DNA of 64,000 nt from NCBI GenBank assembly GCA_016707115.1, contig JADJIH010000004.1:12106-76105 (forward strand), given 5' to 3'. The notes under the pieces were generated by a model. That model was not told the origin of the DNA and ran no database searches. It saw nothing but the letters and a program-made list of their open reading frames with translations. Below are positions 55,011-63,288 of the stretch, one piece after another. This DNA comes from Ignavibacteriales bacterium. Lineage in GTDB: Bacteria > Bacteroidota > Ignavibacteria > Ignavibacteriales > Ignavibacteriaceae. Position 1 is the stretch's first letter, and each line of letters opens with the position of its first letter. Position numbers and translations under genes: made by a program.

Positions 55011-57125
55011 TTATTTAAGAAGTACCATCTTCCTTGTTTCAACATAATCACCAGCCTGCAATTGGTAAAAATATATCCCGTTTGCCAATTGATGACTTCC
55101 GACTATGGACTTGAATTCTACTTCGTAACTTCCTGCAGGTCTGTACTCATTTACCAAAGTAGCAACTTCATTTCCTAAAACATCATAAACTTTTAATGTT
55201 TGCCAACCGCTTACTGGTGATTGCCAACTTATTTTTGTGCTTGGATTAAATGGGTTTGGGTAGTTTTGCTTGAGTATATATTTTTGCGGGAGATTAGAAT
55301 TATTTTCATTTTCAATAAAAGTTAAACCACCATTAGTAGTGTGTAGGATTTTACCATTACCTCCGGCAGTCCAACCATTATTACTATCAATAAAATATAC
55401 AGATGCCAAATAAAAACTTGAGTTGACGTTTTGGTTCAGCCAGGTCTCTCCACCGTTAGTAGTTTTAATTATTGTACCTGCAGTTCCTACAGACCAACCA
55501 AAATTTGTATCAACAAAATAAGTACTCCGTAAATTTGCATTAGTTCCACTAGTTTGTTGAAACCAATCACCACCCCCATTGGTTGTCCGAAATATTTTTC
55601 CGCTTTGTCCTGAAGTCCATCCATTCAATTCATTTGAAAAAAAAATAGAATAAAGGTATGCACTAGTTCCAACTGATTTACTTGTCCAATTTATACCACC
55701 ATTAGTTGTACTATGTACTCTACCAAACCAACCAGATATCCAACCATTTGATTCGTTAATAAAATCTACTGAATAAAACCCATATTCTCCAATTAAAGAA
55801 GTTGTTGTCCACGTTGAGCCTCCATTAGTTGTTCTATTTACTATTCCTGTAGCATCAGTATGGTTTAACCCCACTGCCCATCCAATATTTGCATTAATAA
55901 ATTTAACTGAATTTAGGGTAAAATTTGTTTGACTTGTCTGATCTACCCAATTTATTCCACCATCAATAGTTTTTGCAACAAACCCATATTCACCAACTAT
56001 CCACCCATTATTTTCATTAATAAAATAGATAGAGTTCAAAACATTACTTGAAAAGTTTGCTAAAATACTCCAAGTATTGCCCCCATTTATGGTTTTTAGT
56101 ACTGTTCCATTATTACCACACGCTAATCCAATATTGGAATCAATAAAAAATATTGAGTTTAAATTTTCTGTGGAGGATATATTAGATTTAATGATCCAAG
56201 ATAAACCACCATCGGTTGTTTTACATATTTTACCATTTGTGCCTGCAATCCACCCAATATTTTCATTTACAAAATCAATTGTTTTGATATGATCGCTAAG
56301 GCCATTGAACCCAGAAATTTGTACTGACCAATTTGTACCACCATCAGTAGTTTTTAATAATGTGCCAGCATCACCTGCAGTCCATCCTATATTCTGATCA
56401 ATAAACTTAATAGCATTTAATGAGTTAGAACTAATTATACGACCTGTCCAATTTGTACCACCATTTGTGGTTGTAAGTAATGTCCCGTTTTGTCCACAAG
56501 TAAAACCCAGAGGTCCACTATTGAAAAAAATTGAATACAAGTTAGGATTTATACTATTTGGACTAATTGTCCAATTATTTCCAGAATCAATTGTCTTTAA
56601 AATTCTTCCTGAGTTACCTGAGGCATAGCCTACATATTGATTCAGAAAATAAACACAATTCATACTATTATTTACATTTGTATATTTATTAATCCAACTA
56701 ACACCGCCATCAGTTGTTGTAAAAGTCAATCCATTTGAGCCTACAATGCAACCACTATTTTGATTGCTGAAAAAAACTGATTTTAATTCGCCACCACCGG
56801 AAAGTGTCTGACTATTCCAGTTAGAACCTCCATCAGTAGATCTGAGCACTATTTTATTATCTCCAACAATAAACCCCAAATTCTCATTAACGAAATTGAC
56901 ACTTCGCAATGTATTCCAAGTTCCGCTATTTTGACTAGACCACGATTCACCTCCGTCAGTGCTTTTAAGTATAATTCCATTTTCACCAACAGCCCACCCA
57001 ATATTTTCATTAACAAATTTAATTGAATAAATAGTGTTAGAAGATATTGGATTTTGTAAAAACCAACTAACTTGAGAGAAATTTGGAATCGTGAATATCA
57101 AAAAAAACAAAACTAACTTTTTCAT
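55011..57125 (-). CDS. T9SS-exported Ycf48-like repeat protein (704 residues)
   Basis: After a signal peptide (MKKLVLFFLIFTIPNFSQ) the protein is about 13 repeats of ~45 residues with the core V-N-x-x-x-G-W-x-V-G-x-x-G-x-I-x-K-T-T-D-G-G-x-x-W, the pattern of Ycf48-like beta propellers (for example SVNFVNENLGFIVGDNKIVL). It ends with a type-A sorting domain (LKQNYPNPFNPSTKISWQSP ... ETRKMVLLK). It is probably a surface or released adhesin-like or binding protein; no catalytic motif is visible. It is first of three similar genes in tandem by position, and last in transcription order. Confidence 0.88.
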   Translation of the reverse strand: MKKLVLFFLIFTIPNFSQVSWFLQNPISSNTIYSIKFVNENIGWAVGENGIILKSTDGGESWSSQNSGTWNTLRSVNFVNENLGFIVGDNKIVLRSTDGGSNWNSQTLSGGGELKSVFFSNQNSGCIVGSNGLTFTTTDGGVSWINKYTNVNNSMNCVYFLNQYVGYASGNSGRILKTIDSGNNWTISPNSINPNLYSIFFNSGPLGFTCGQNGTLLTTTNGGTNWTGRIISSNSLNAIKFIDQNIGWTAGDAGTLLKTTDGGTNWSVQISGFNGLSDHIKTIDFVNENIGWIAGTNGKICKTTDGGLSWIIKSNISSTENLNSIFFIDSNIGLACGNNGTVLKTINGGNTWSILANFSSNVLNSIYFINENNGWIVGEYGFVAKTIDGGINWVDQTSQTNFTLNSVKFINANIGWAVGLNHTDATGIVNRTTNGGSTWTTTSLIGEYGFYSVDFINESNGWISGWFGRVHSTTNGGINWTSKSVGTSAYLYSIFFSNELNGWTSGQSGKIFRTTNGGGDWFQQTSGTNANLRSTYFVDTNFGWSVGTAGTIIKTTNGGETWLNQNVNSSFYLASVYFIDSNNGWTAGGNGKILHTTNGGLTFIENENNSNLPQKYILKQNYPNPFNPSTKISWQSPVSGWQTLKVYDVLGNEVATLVNEYRPAGSYEVEFKSIVGSHQLANGIYFYQLQAGDYVETRKMVLLK

Positions 57126-57142
57126 AAGAGCCCCTTATAAAA

Positions 57143-58393
57143 TTATTTCAACAAAATCATTTTTTTAGTTTCAATATACCCCCCAGCTCTTAGCTGATAT
57201 AAATAAACTCCACTTGGCAATTTGTTTGTATAAAACTCAGTTTCATAACTTCCTGCAGGCCTGTACTCATTTACTAATGTAGCAACTTCGTTTCCTAAAA
57301 CATCATAAACTTTTAGTGTTTGCCAACAGCTTACTGGTGCTTGCCACCTTATTTTTGTACTTGGATTAAATGGGTTTGGATAATTATCGAATAAGATAAA
57401 AATGTCTTTTGAGTAATTTTCTACTGAATCTTCTATTGAAGTAATACCTCCAGATTTTGTATAATAAACACCGTAAGCAGTTAAAGCCCAACCTAAGTTT
57501 TCATTTAGAAAAAATATATGATGAATATAGGAATTTGGTCTGTAATCAGCATATATACTTATCCATGTTTCACCAGCATCAATTGTTTTATATATTCTTC
57601 CATAAAGATGATTATTACTCCAAATTGCACCGCAAATAAATCCAATATTCTCATTCAGAAAATAAATTGAGCTTGTTCTATCTCCACTATTATTGAATGG
57701 GCTTGTAATTAGTGTCCAGTCCATTCCACCATTTATTGTTTTATAAACTTTTCCTCTCTTCTGATAATCTATAGCATATCCGATATCAGGAGTTAAAAAC
57801 TGTTTTCGAAAGTAGGCATGTTCATATGTTGTCCTATTCCAACTAAGTCCCCCGTTAGTTGTTAATAATCTAAAATCTCCGACAAAACTTTGAAAACCGG
57901 TAATCCAACCATATTCCTCATTAATGAAATGCAGGCTACCTAATGAAATACTATCGTTATTTGCATAGCTAATATCATCCCAAGTTTCTCCTTGATCACG
58001 AGTTATATAAATTTCCCCTTCATCACCTATTAAATAGCCAGTTGAATCATTTACAAATTCTATATCAGAAATAGCACGATGTCCTTCTGGTCCGACTTCA
58101 ATCCAACTATCACCTAGATCAGTCGTTTTTTCTAGATGATAACCATATGCAAATCCAACTTCATTGTTTATAAAATATAGACCCGCGTCTAAAAAAAATT
58201 GAGAATTAGGAATATACCAGGTATTACCTCCATCTGTGGTTTTGTGTGTATAATCCCAGCCAATTATTATTCCAGAAAGAGAATCCTTAAAAAATATTGC
58301 ATTTGGATCACGTATAGGGCAGTTTAAATCAATCCATTGAGGGAGTATAATTTGATTTGATATGAAATAAATAAGTAGTAATAACTTTTTCAT
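57143..58393 (-). CDS. T9SS-exported Ycf48-like repeat protein (416 residues)
   Basis: This is a shorter relative of its neighbour: signal peptide (KKLLLLIYFISNQIILPQ), about seven Ycf48-like repeats (FVNDSTGYLIGDEGEIYITR, FLNENIGFICGAIWSNNHLY) and a sorting domain (LFDNYPNPFNPSTKIRWQAP). The DNA of the sorting domain is nearly identical to that of the 55011-57125 gene, while the repeats differ. It lies 17 bases from the next gene and 14 from the previous one, so the three are probably co-transcribed. Confidence 0.88.
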   Translation of the reverse strand: MKKLLLLIYFISNQIILPQWIDLNCPIRDPNAIFFKDSLSGIIIGWDYTHKTTDGGNTWYIPNSQFFLDAGLYFINNEVGFAYGYHLEKTTDLGDSWIEVGPEGHRAISDIEFVNDSTGYLIGDEGEIYITRDQGETWDDISYANNDSISLGSLHFINEEYGWITGFQSFVGDFRLLTTNGGLSWNRTTYEHAYFRKQFLTPDIGYAIDYQKRGKVYKTINGGMDWTLITSPFNNSGDRTSSIYFLNENIGFICGAIWSNNHLYGRIYKTIDAGETWISIYADYRPNSYIHHIFFLNENLGWALTAYGVYYTKSGGITSIEDSVENYSKDIFILFDNYPNPFNPSTKIRWQAPVSCWQTLKVYDVLGNEVATLVNEYRPAGSYETEFYTNKLPSGVYLYQLRAGGYIETKKMILLK

Positions 58394-58407
58394 AAAATTT
58401 TTTGATT

Positions 58408-60546
58408 TTATTTTAATAGAATCATTTTCTTAGTTTCAAAATAATCACCAGCTTGCAAACGATAGAAATATATTCCTGATGCAGGACCTTGCCTACCGGC
58501 AGGCAGGTGCTTGATACTTGATGCTGGATTGAATTCTATCTCGTAAGAACCAACCGATCTGTATTCATCAACTAATGTTGCAACTTCATTTCCTAAAACA
58601 TCAAATACTTTTAATGTTACATTACCAGAAGTTGGCAACTGATAATTAATTACTGTGCTTGGGTTAAACGGGTTTGGGTAATTTTGAGATAATGTAAATT
58701 CTTTTGCAATATATTTCGCATCTTGAATTGATGTCACTGATGTTGTCCAACACACTCCTCTATCTTCAGTCCCAGCGATTATTCTTCCATCAGTATCTTG
58801 TAAAAATTTATTAACACAGTTCCATTCTGCCAGTCCGGAATTAAAAAGTGCCCAGTTGTTACCGCTATCGGTGGACCTAAACACTCCATTGGCACCGGCA
58901 ACAAAAATATATCCGAGTGAATTAAAAGAAATATCAAGTATAGGATGATAGATACTAGAATCAATAAGCGTCCAACTACTGCCAAAATCGGTTGATTTAA
59001 AAATACCAGTCCCAGCAGCATCAGCGAAAATATTCCCTTGTGCATCAAGTGAAAGGGAAATTGATTGTGTGTATTCTGGCCATCCATTATTTAAATGTAT
59101 CCAGGTATTGCCCTGATCATTGGAAACAAAAATGCCATCAGTTGTTGCTAGATAAATATTTCCAGTATTCGATATCTCAATGTCATCAACAGAAACTGCA
59201 GTCAGACCTTGATTAATTGAACTCCATTGGCTACCACCATTTGTAGAACGGAAAATTCCGGCATCCCAAGTGCCAACAAATAATGTTCCTAATTGATCAG
59301 ATTTAATACACGTAATTGATAATGAAGTTAGTCCGTTGTTTCTTTGTTCCCAAGATAATCCGCTGTTATTTGAATAATATATACCTCCATCATAACTACC
59401 TACAAAAAGATGACCTCTATTGTCAATCGATATTCCACTTATTATTATCCCATCAAATTGTCCGCTAATATTTATCCAGGTCTGTCCATGGTTTGTTGTT
59501 TTAAAGACTTCAGGCAAACTACCACCAGTGCCAGCAAATATATAACCTGCTGAATCAATTACTAATGAACCAATTGGTGTGTATGAGTTTGGTAGGCCCA
59601 CCAATTGCCAATCGGCGCCTCCATTAATCGATTTTCTAATTCCAGTGTATGAACCTGAAAATATATAATCTTCTGAGTAAAACGACATACAGTTCGTTCC
59701 TGTTAACGAGCTAATTAAATTCCAAGATTCCCCTTTGTCGATAGATTTATAAACTCCGTATTGTGCTCCCACGGTAAATAAATTACCATCAGGCGAATCT
59801 TGAATGGAATAAAAAAAGTTTGGACAGCTAGAACCAAATTGTTGCCAGGTACTACCATTATCAGTCGAACGATAACCAATTACGATAGAAACACCAAGAA
59901 CATTAATTGTTAAGAACAAATCATTGGAATTATTGGAAACTAAATCCCAAATACGACCTGTAGGCAGATTATTTAATGGGAACCAATCTTCGCCATCGTT
60001 CTGTGAAACATAAATACTTGTATCTTGAACCGCATATATACTTCCATCATTACCATTAGCTATTCGATTTATTTTTTGATCAATGAATCCAGAATCGATT
60101 CTGACCCAGTCATTACCTAAATTTTTTGATCTAAATAAACCTTCTGAGGTCGCTAAAAATATGCTGTTAGTATTTCCAAAAGTAATTTGGTAATAATAGA
60201 TTCCTGGCACTCCCACAGTTAATTCTTCCCAATCCAGACCGTTATTACTAGATCTAAATATTTTTTCGTATGTAGTCGAAAATAAATATCCGTTTGAATT
60301 TGATGTTATTGAATTAATACCAGTACTATCTAGTCCACAATGCAACCATTCATTACCCAAGTTTTCTGAACGATAAATCCCATTATCCCAGGTTCCAACG
60401 ATTAGAACATCATTATCTAAATTCATACAAGTAACAAATCCGCCAAATGTGAACGGGCCATTAGATTGCTGCCAAAAATTTTGCTGAGAAAAACTATCTA
60501 AAGAAAGGATTAAAAGTAGACAAAAAAAACAAACTAACTTTTTCAT
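58408..60546 (-). CDS. T9SS-exported BNR/sialidase-like repeat protein (712 residues)
   Basis: It has a signal peptide (KKLVCFFCLLLILSLDSFSQ) and about fourteen repeats with Asp-box-like S-x-D-x-G-x-x-W cores (RSTDSGNNWALFNSG, KSTDFGSSWTLIDSS, YRSTDNGSTWQQFGS). The arrangement is that of two seven-bladed propellers. The sorting domain (LSQNYPNPFNPSTVINYQLP) is interrupted by a short palindromic insertion that adds HLPAGRQG. There is no sign of sialidase catalytic residues. Function is probably ligand or glycan binding at the surface. Confidence 0.85.
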   Translation of the reverse strand: MKKLVCFFCLLLILSLDSFSQQNFWQQSNGPFTFGGFVTCMNLDNDVLIVGTWDNGIYRSENLGNEWLHCGLDSTGINSITSNSNGYLFSTTYEKIFRSSNNGLDWEELTVGVPGIYYYQITFGNTNSIFLATSEGLFRSKNLGNDWVRIDSGFIDQKINRIANGNDGSIYAVQDTSIYVSQNDGEDWFPLNNLPTGRIWDLVSNNSNDLFLTINVLGVSIVIGYRSTDNGSTWQQFGSSCPNFFYSIQDSPDGNLFTVGAQYGVYKSIDKGESWNLISSLTGTNCMSFYSEDYIFSGSYTGIRKSINGGADWQLVGLPNSYTPIGSLVIDSAGYIFAGTGGSLPEVFKTTNHGQTWINISGQFDGIIISGISIDNRGHLFVGSYDGGIYYSNNSGLSWEQRNNGLTSLSITCIKSDQLGTLFVGTWDAGIFRSTNGGSQWSSINQGLTAVSVDDIEISNTGNIYLATTDGIFVSNDQGNTWIHLNNGWPEYTQSISLSLDAQGNIFADAAGTGIFKSTDFGSSWTLIDSSIYHPILDISFNSLGYIFVAGANGVFRSTDSGNNWALFNSGLAEWNCVNKFLQDTDGRIIAGTEDRGVCWTTSVTSIQDAKYIAKEFTLSQNYPNPFNPSTVINYQLPTSGNVTLKVFDVLGNEVATLVDEYRSVGSYEIEFNPASSIKHLPAGRQGPASGIYFYRLQAGDYFETKKMILLK
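58487..58507. repeat. Short palindromic insertion inside a coding sequence (PAGRQ type)
   Basis: CCTTGCCTACCGGCAGGCAGG is a near-perfect palindrome of the CCTGCCTGCCGGCAGGCAGG kind. It adds an in-frame HLPAGRQG to the sorting domain of the 58408-60546 gene at a place where the neighbouring copies have no such residues. Confidence 0.7.
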
Positions 60547-60563
60547 ATTAGTCCCTTAAGATT

Positions 60564-60690
60564 ACTTTAGAAATATCATTTGTTAGATAACCCTTGCAAT
60601 TGATAGAAATAATTTGCTGGCCGGCCCCCCCGGGGGGGCGGGCGGTCGCCTAAAGTTGAACTTCATTTCCTAAAACTCAAACTTTTAGGG
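60564..60690 (-). pseudogene. Corrupted copy of a T9SS sorting-domain coding end
   Basis: On the minus strand this stretch keeps pieces recognisable from the sorting-domain ends of the three upstream genes. Examples on the plus strand are CTTGCAATTGATAGAAATA and AACTTCATTTCCTAAAAC, matching 58452-58472 and 58590-58608. Between and after them are G and C runs that do not fit any gene. It was probably the 3' end of a fourth T9SS gene and is unreadable in this sequence. Confidence 0.55.
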
Positions 60691-60850
60691 TTGGCCCGCC
60701 GGGGGTGGCCTTTTTTTTGGGTTTGGGGGGGGGGGGGTTGGGTTGTTTTTTTTTTATTTTTTTTGCTAAAGGGGTTATCCTCCCACCCCTTCGGTTTTTG
60801 GGGGGGGTGGGGTTCGTTAATTGTTCCCAAATTCTATTTTAATGGTGGTT
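60610..60850. other. Low-complexity, probably unreliable sequence (G/C/T homopolymers)
   Basis: Runs such as CCCCCCCGGGGGGG and G- and T-runs of ten or more bases occur here and almost nowhere else in the window. Base composition jumps from AT-rich to G- and T-rich. It looks like low-quality read ends at an assembly join. No gene is called, although an open frame exists. Confidence 0.7.
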
Positions 60851-60901
60851 TTCTAATGGAGAATAATCCCCACTTATTAATAGTATCAATTTGACTGATT
60901 T

Positions 60902-61300
60902 TTATATACGAATACTGAGATGTATAACTTGGCTCCCACCAGTAACAGCTAATTCCTCCGGAAGACTTGGATGTTGGTAATATCTATATATATTACCATC
61001 AATAGAATCAATTCGGTCAAAATAATGATAGTCATCTTCTTTCAAATGATAATATAACTTTCCATTTGAAGCTAAGGTATCACCGATTACTTCTTTTGTT
61101 CTAACTTCATACCAAACATTTGGATTTATCCCATATTCTTCAAGATAAACCCACTTATTACCAATTGAAAGTGGATAAAGATTTAACAATTCGACTCGAA
61201 GGCGACTTAAAGAATCAATTGAACTCAAATTGGACCTAATTGGTAAAGCACTATTTATATTATAATGGCTGACTAAGTGTGGTTTGGTAAGTTTAGAGTT
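60902..61300 (-). CDS. Fragment of an exported protein, ends unreliable
   Basis: Between two corrupted stretches, about 130 codons look like real coding sequence: LRVELLNLYPLSIGNKWVYL, YEVRTKEVIGDTLASNGKLY, DYHYFDRIDSIDGNIYRYYQ and HPSLPEELAV. The LYPLSIGNKWVY block is typical of exported proteins in this bacterial group. Both ends are lost in bad sequence, so start, stop and size are unknown. It may belong to the same gene as the sorting-domain remnant at 60564-60690. Confidence 0.45.
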   Translation of the reverse strand, partial: NSKLTKPHLVSHYNINSALPIRSNLSSIDSLSRLRVELLNLYPLSIGNKWVYLEEYGINPNVWYEVRTKEVIGDTLASNGKLYYHLKEDDYHYFDRIDSIDGNIYRYYQHPSLPEELAVTGGSQVIHLSIRI

Positions 61301-61309
61301 GAAATATTT

Positions 61310-61440
61310 TTTAAAAAAGGGGGAGCAAACACGCTTGGGGGCCCAGCCGTAAAAAAAAAAAAAACAACTTTTTTTTTTATTCCGGCCCCAAGAAAAAAAA
61401 AAAAAAAAAAACCCCCCAATCAAAAAAAAATTTTTTTTAC
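61310..61440. other. Low-complexity, probably unreliable sequence (A/T/C homopolymers)
   Basis: Runs of A up to about 19 bases, together with C- and T-runs, fill this stretch. As with 60610-60850 this is unlike the rest of the window and most likely an assembly artefact. No feature is called. Confidence 0.7.
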
Positions 61441-61479
61441 TAAAAACTCATTAATTTGGTTACTTTCAAAACATAATTA

Positions 61480-62469
61480 TTACTTTGTCTTACTCATCCA
61501 CCATTCCTGGTATTTAATTTCGTCTTCAATAAGCTTGTCAATCAACTCATCAAAGGATAATGAGTAATTCCATTCTAATTCTGTTTTAGCTCTTTTAGGA
61601 TTGCCGTAAATTACTTCAAGTTCAACAGGCCGGTAAAGTGCTTTATCAAATTTTACAAATTTTTCAGGATCAAGTCCAAGCTTAATAAATACTTTGTTAA
61701 TAAATTCCTGCAGAGTATGTGCTTCACCGGTGCAGATTATGTAATCGTTAGGTTTGGGTACATTCAGCATCTTCCACATTACTTTAATGTATTCGGGTGC
61801 ATATCCCCAATCTCTTTGAATGGATGTGTTGCCAACCTTGAGAGAATCAAGTTCATTTCGTTTAATCTTTAATGCAGAGGAGATGATTTTTTTGGTTACA
61901 AAGTTTTGTCTTCTTAGAACGGATTCGTGATTAAATAAAATACCGCTTGAGATAAATAAGTTATATGCTTCGCGGTAGTTTACGCAAGTCCAGTGTGCAG
62001 CAGCTTTAGAAATTGCATAAGGACTTGCTGGGTGAATAATAAAATCTTCATCAATCGGAAGTTTTTCTTTAGCAACGTTGCCGTACATCTCACTGCTGGA
62101 GGATTGATATATCTTTATTTTCTTATCAACAATTCTTATAGCTTCTAAAATGTTTGCAACGGAAATAATATTGTACTCAAGTGTACCAATCGGTTGTTCG
62201 AATGATAATCCCACAGAACTTTGGGCGGCTAGATTATAGAATTCATCAGGTTTAAATTTTTCCAATAAGCGTATAATGTTTGAAAGATCAAAAACATTTG
62301 CTTCAACAAGCTCAACATCGTTTTCAACACCAAGAAAACTAAGTCCATTTGAATTACCTGATTGCAGGTTTCTTGTTATACCAATTACCTTATAATTTTT
62401 TTCTAGAAGATACTTACTTAAGTAAGCTCCGTCTTGTCCTGTTATTCCGGTTATTAGTGCTGTTTTCAT
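61480..62469 (-). CDS. gmd: GDP-mannose 4,6-dehydratase
   Basis: The enzyme converts GDP-mannose to GDP-4-keto-6-deoxymannose, the precursor of GDP-fucose, GDP-rhamnose or GDP-perosamine. The 329-residue protein is an extended SDR with ALITGITGQDGAYLSKYLLE, YQSSSSEMYGNVAKEKLPID, YAISKAAAHWTCVNYREAYN (catalytic Tyr and Lys), LFNHESVLRRQNFVTKKI and VGNTSIQRDWGYAPEY. No partner reductase (fcl, rmd) or aminotransferase is visible next to it. It is transcribed toward the corrupted region. Confidence 0.95.
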   Translation of the reverse strand: MKTALITGITGQDGAYLSKYLLEKNYKVIGITRNLQSGNSNGLSFLGVENDVELVEANVFDLSNIIRLLEKFKPDEFYNLAAQSSVGLSFEQPIGTLEYNIISVANILEAIRIVDKKIKIYQSSSSEMYGNVAKEKLPIDEDFIIHPASPYAISKAAAHWTCVNYREAYNLFISSGILFNHESVLRRQNFVTKKIISSALKIKRNELDSLKVGNTSIQRDWGYAPEYIKVMWKMLNVPKPNDYIICTGEAHTLQEFINKVFIKLGLDPEKFVKFDKALYRPVELEVIYGNPKRAKTELEWNYSLSFDELIDKLIEDEIKYQEWWMSKTK

Positions 62470-62623
62470 TAATACTTCATTTAACTTTAAGATTTTTATT
62501 GTTCAAATTTAATACTTAAAAAAATGATTAAATAATTTCATTTCACTTGCACATTGTACTGTATGATGGTCCATTCGAAACATCAACCGTCAGCCATCAT
62601 CCATTAAACATCAAAAATTTTCC

Positions 62624-62652
62624 TTGACATTATACTTTTTTCTATCAATATT
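62624..62652 (+). promoter_or_regulatory. Sigma70-like promoter for candidate small RNA 1
   Basis: TTGACA (62624-62629) is followed, 17 bases later, by AATATT (62647-62652). The -35 is a perfect consensus and the -10 is acceptable. Transcription would start near 62660. Confidence 0.5.
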
Positions 62653-62659
62653 TGCATCA

Positions 62660-62796
62660 GTAATTATTAAAGGAAAAAATTTATACCCGATTTGCTACAG
62701 TTTTAATTTTCGTTCGTCTAAATATTTAATTGTTAGAAAATTAACCAGAGTAGCAAATGTACCGATTTAGGGAATTTCTCTGGTCGGTTTTTTGTT
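62660..62796 (+). ncRNA. Candidate structured RNA with terminator
   Basis: About 137 bases follow the promoter. ATTTGCTAC (62690-62698) can pair with GTAGCAAAT (62750-62758), and ACCAGAG (62744-62750) can pair with CTCTGGT (62778-62784), which is followed by CGGTTTTTTG, a terminator-like end. The two helices interleave, so they are either alternatives or a pseudoknot. No open frame is present. It may be a free small RNA or an attenuator for the 82-residue gene at 62892. It does not match an RNA family I know. Confidence 0.45.
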
Positions 62797-62891
62797 ATCT
62801 TTACATAAACTTATAATGGAGATTTATATATACGATTTGATACGGTTCATTTAGGTAAATGCAATCACTAACTTATTAGGAGGAACGCGTG

Positions 62892-63140
62892 ATGAGAGAA
62901 ATAAAAGCAAAAATCGACAATCCATTATCTGAATTGATCAGTGATGATATATTTGATCTTCTTGATTCTCACGGCTTAATAGATGATAAAGCCGTCAGAG
63001 ATTATCAGATAAGGAAAAAATTTAAGCAGCTTAGATCCGGAAAATTAAGTGCCGGAGACGCGATTGATGCAATTCGCGCAGAATATCCATATTTACAGTT
63101 TGATACTATAAGAAAAATAGTATATCAGATAAGTAAATAA
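62892..63140 (+). CDS. Small conserved-looking helical protein, function unknown
   Basis: The 82-residue product (MREIKAKIDNPLSELISDDI ... IRKIVYQISK) is charged and mostly helical by eye, without signal peptide, membrane helix or Cys motifs. A perfect AGGAGG at 62878-62883 lies eight bases from the ATG at 62892; a GTG three bases earlier is less well spaced. The strong ribosome site and the tidy spacing show that it is a real gene. I do not recognise the family. It lies between two candidate small RNAs. Confidence 0.75.
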   Translation: MREIKAKIDNPLSELISDDIFDLLDSHGLIDDKAVRDYQIRKKFKQLRSGKLSAGDAIDAIRAEYPYLQFDTIRKIVYQISK

Positions 63141-63157
63141 TTAATATCAAATAATAC

Positions 63158-63186
63158 TTGACAAATAACATTTATCAAATTATTTT
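63158..63186 (+). promoter_or_regulatory. Sigma70-like promoter for candidate small RNA 2
   Basis: TTGACA (63158-63163), a 17-base spacer and TATTTT (63181-63186) form a good sigma70-like promoter. Transcription would begin near 63193. Confidence 0.6.
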
Positions 63187-63192
63187 TCAATC

Positions 63193-63273
63193 GACTCTTT
63201 CAAAGGGTTCTCCCCTGCCCTTTGATATGAATGAGTCAGGCCCGGTGATTCCCCATCACCGGGTTCTTATTTT
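63193..63273 (+). ncRNA. Candidate small RNA of two hairpins ending in a terminator
   Basis: The ~80-base transcript would contain a perfect 8-bp hairpin (TCAAAGGG / CCCTTTGA, 63200-63225), a short single strand (TATGAATGAGTCAGG), and a perfect 9-bp G+C-rich hairpin (CCCGGTGAT / ATCACCGGG, 63241-63263) followed by TTCTTATTTT. This is the form of a free small RNA. It could instead be a 5' attenuator of the DUF3098 gene that starts 16 bases later. The terminator could also serve the upstream 82-residue gene. Confidence 0.5.
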
Positions 63274-63288
63274 AAACCCGGAGTATTT

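Noticed and set aside
60691..60894. Open frame rich in Gly, Trp and Phe on the plus strand
   Set aside because: It is a translation of G- and T-homopolymers in the corrupted stretch and shows no ribosome site or family features.
61277..61567. Lys- and Pro-rich open frame on the plus strand
   Set aside because: It is produced by the A- and C-runs and overlaps the end of gmd.
63226..63263. Resemblance of GTCAGGCCCGG to the SRP RNA core
   Set aside because: The sequence after CCGG does not match the conserved GGAAGGAAGCA loop, and the segment forms a simple terminator hairpin.
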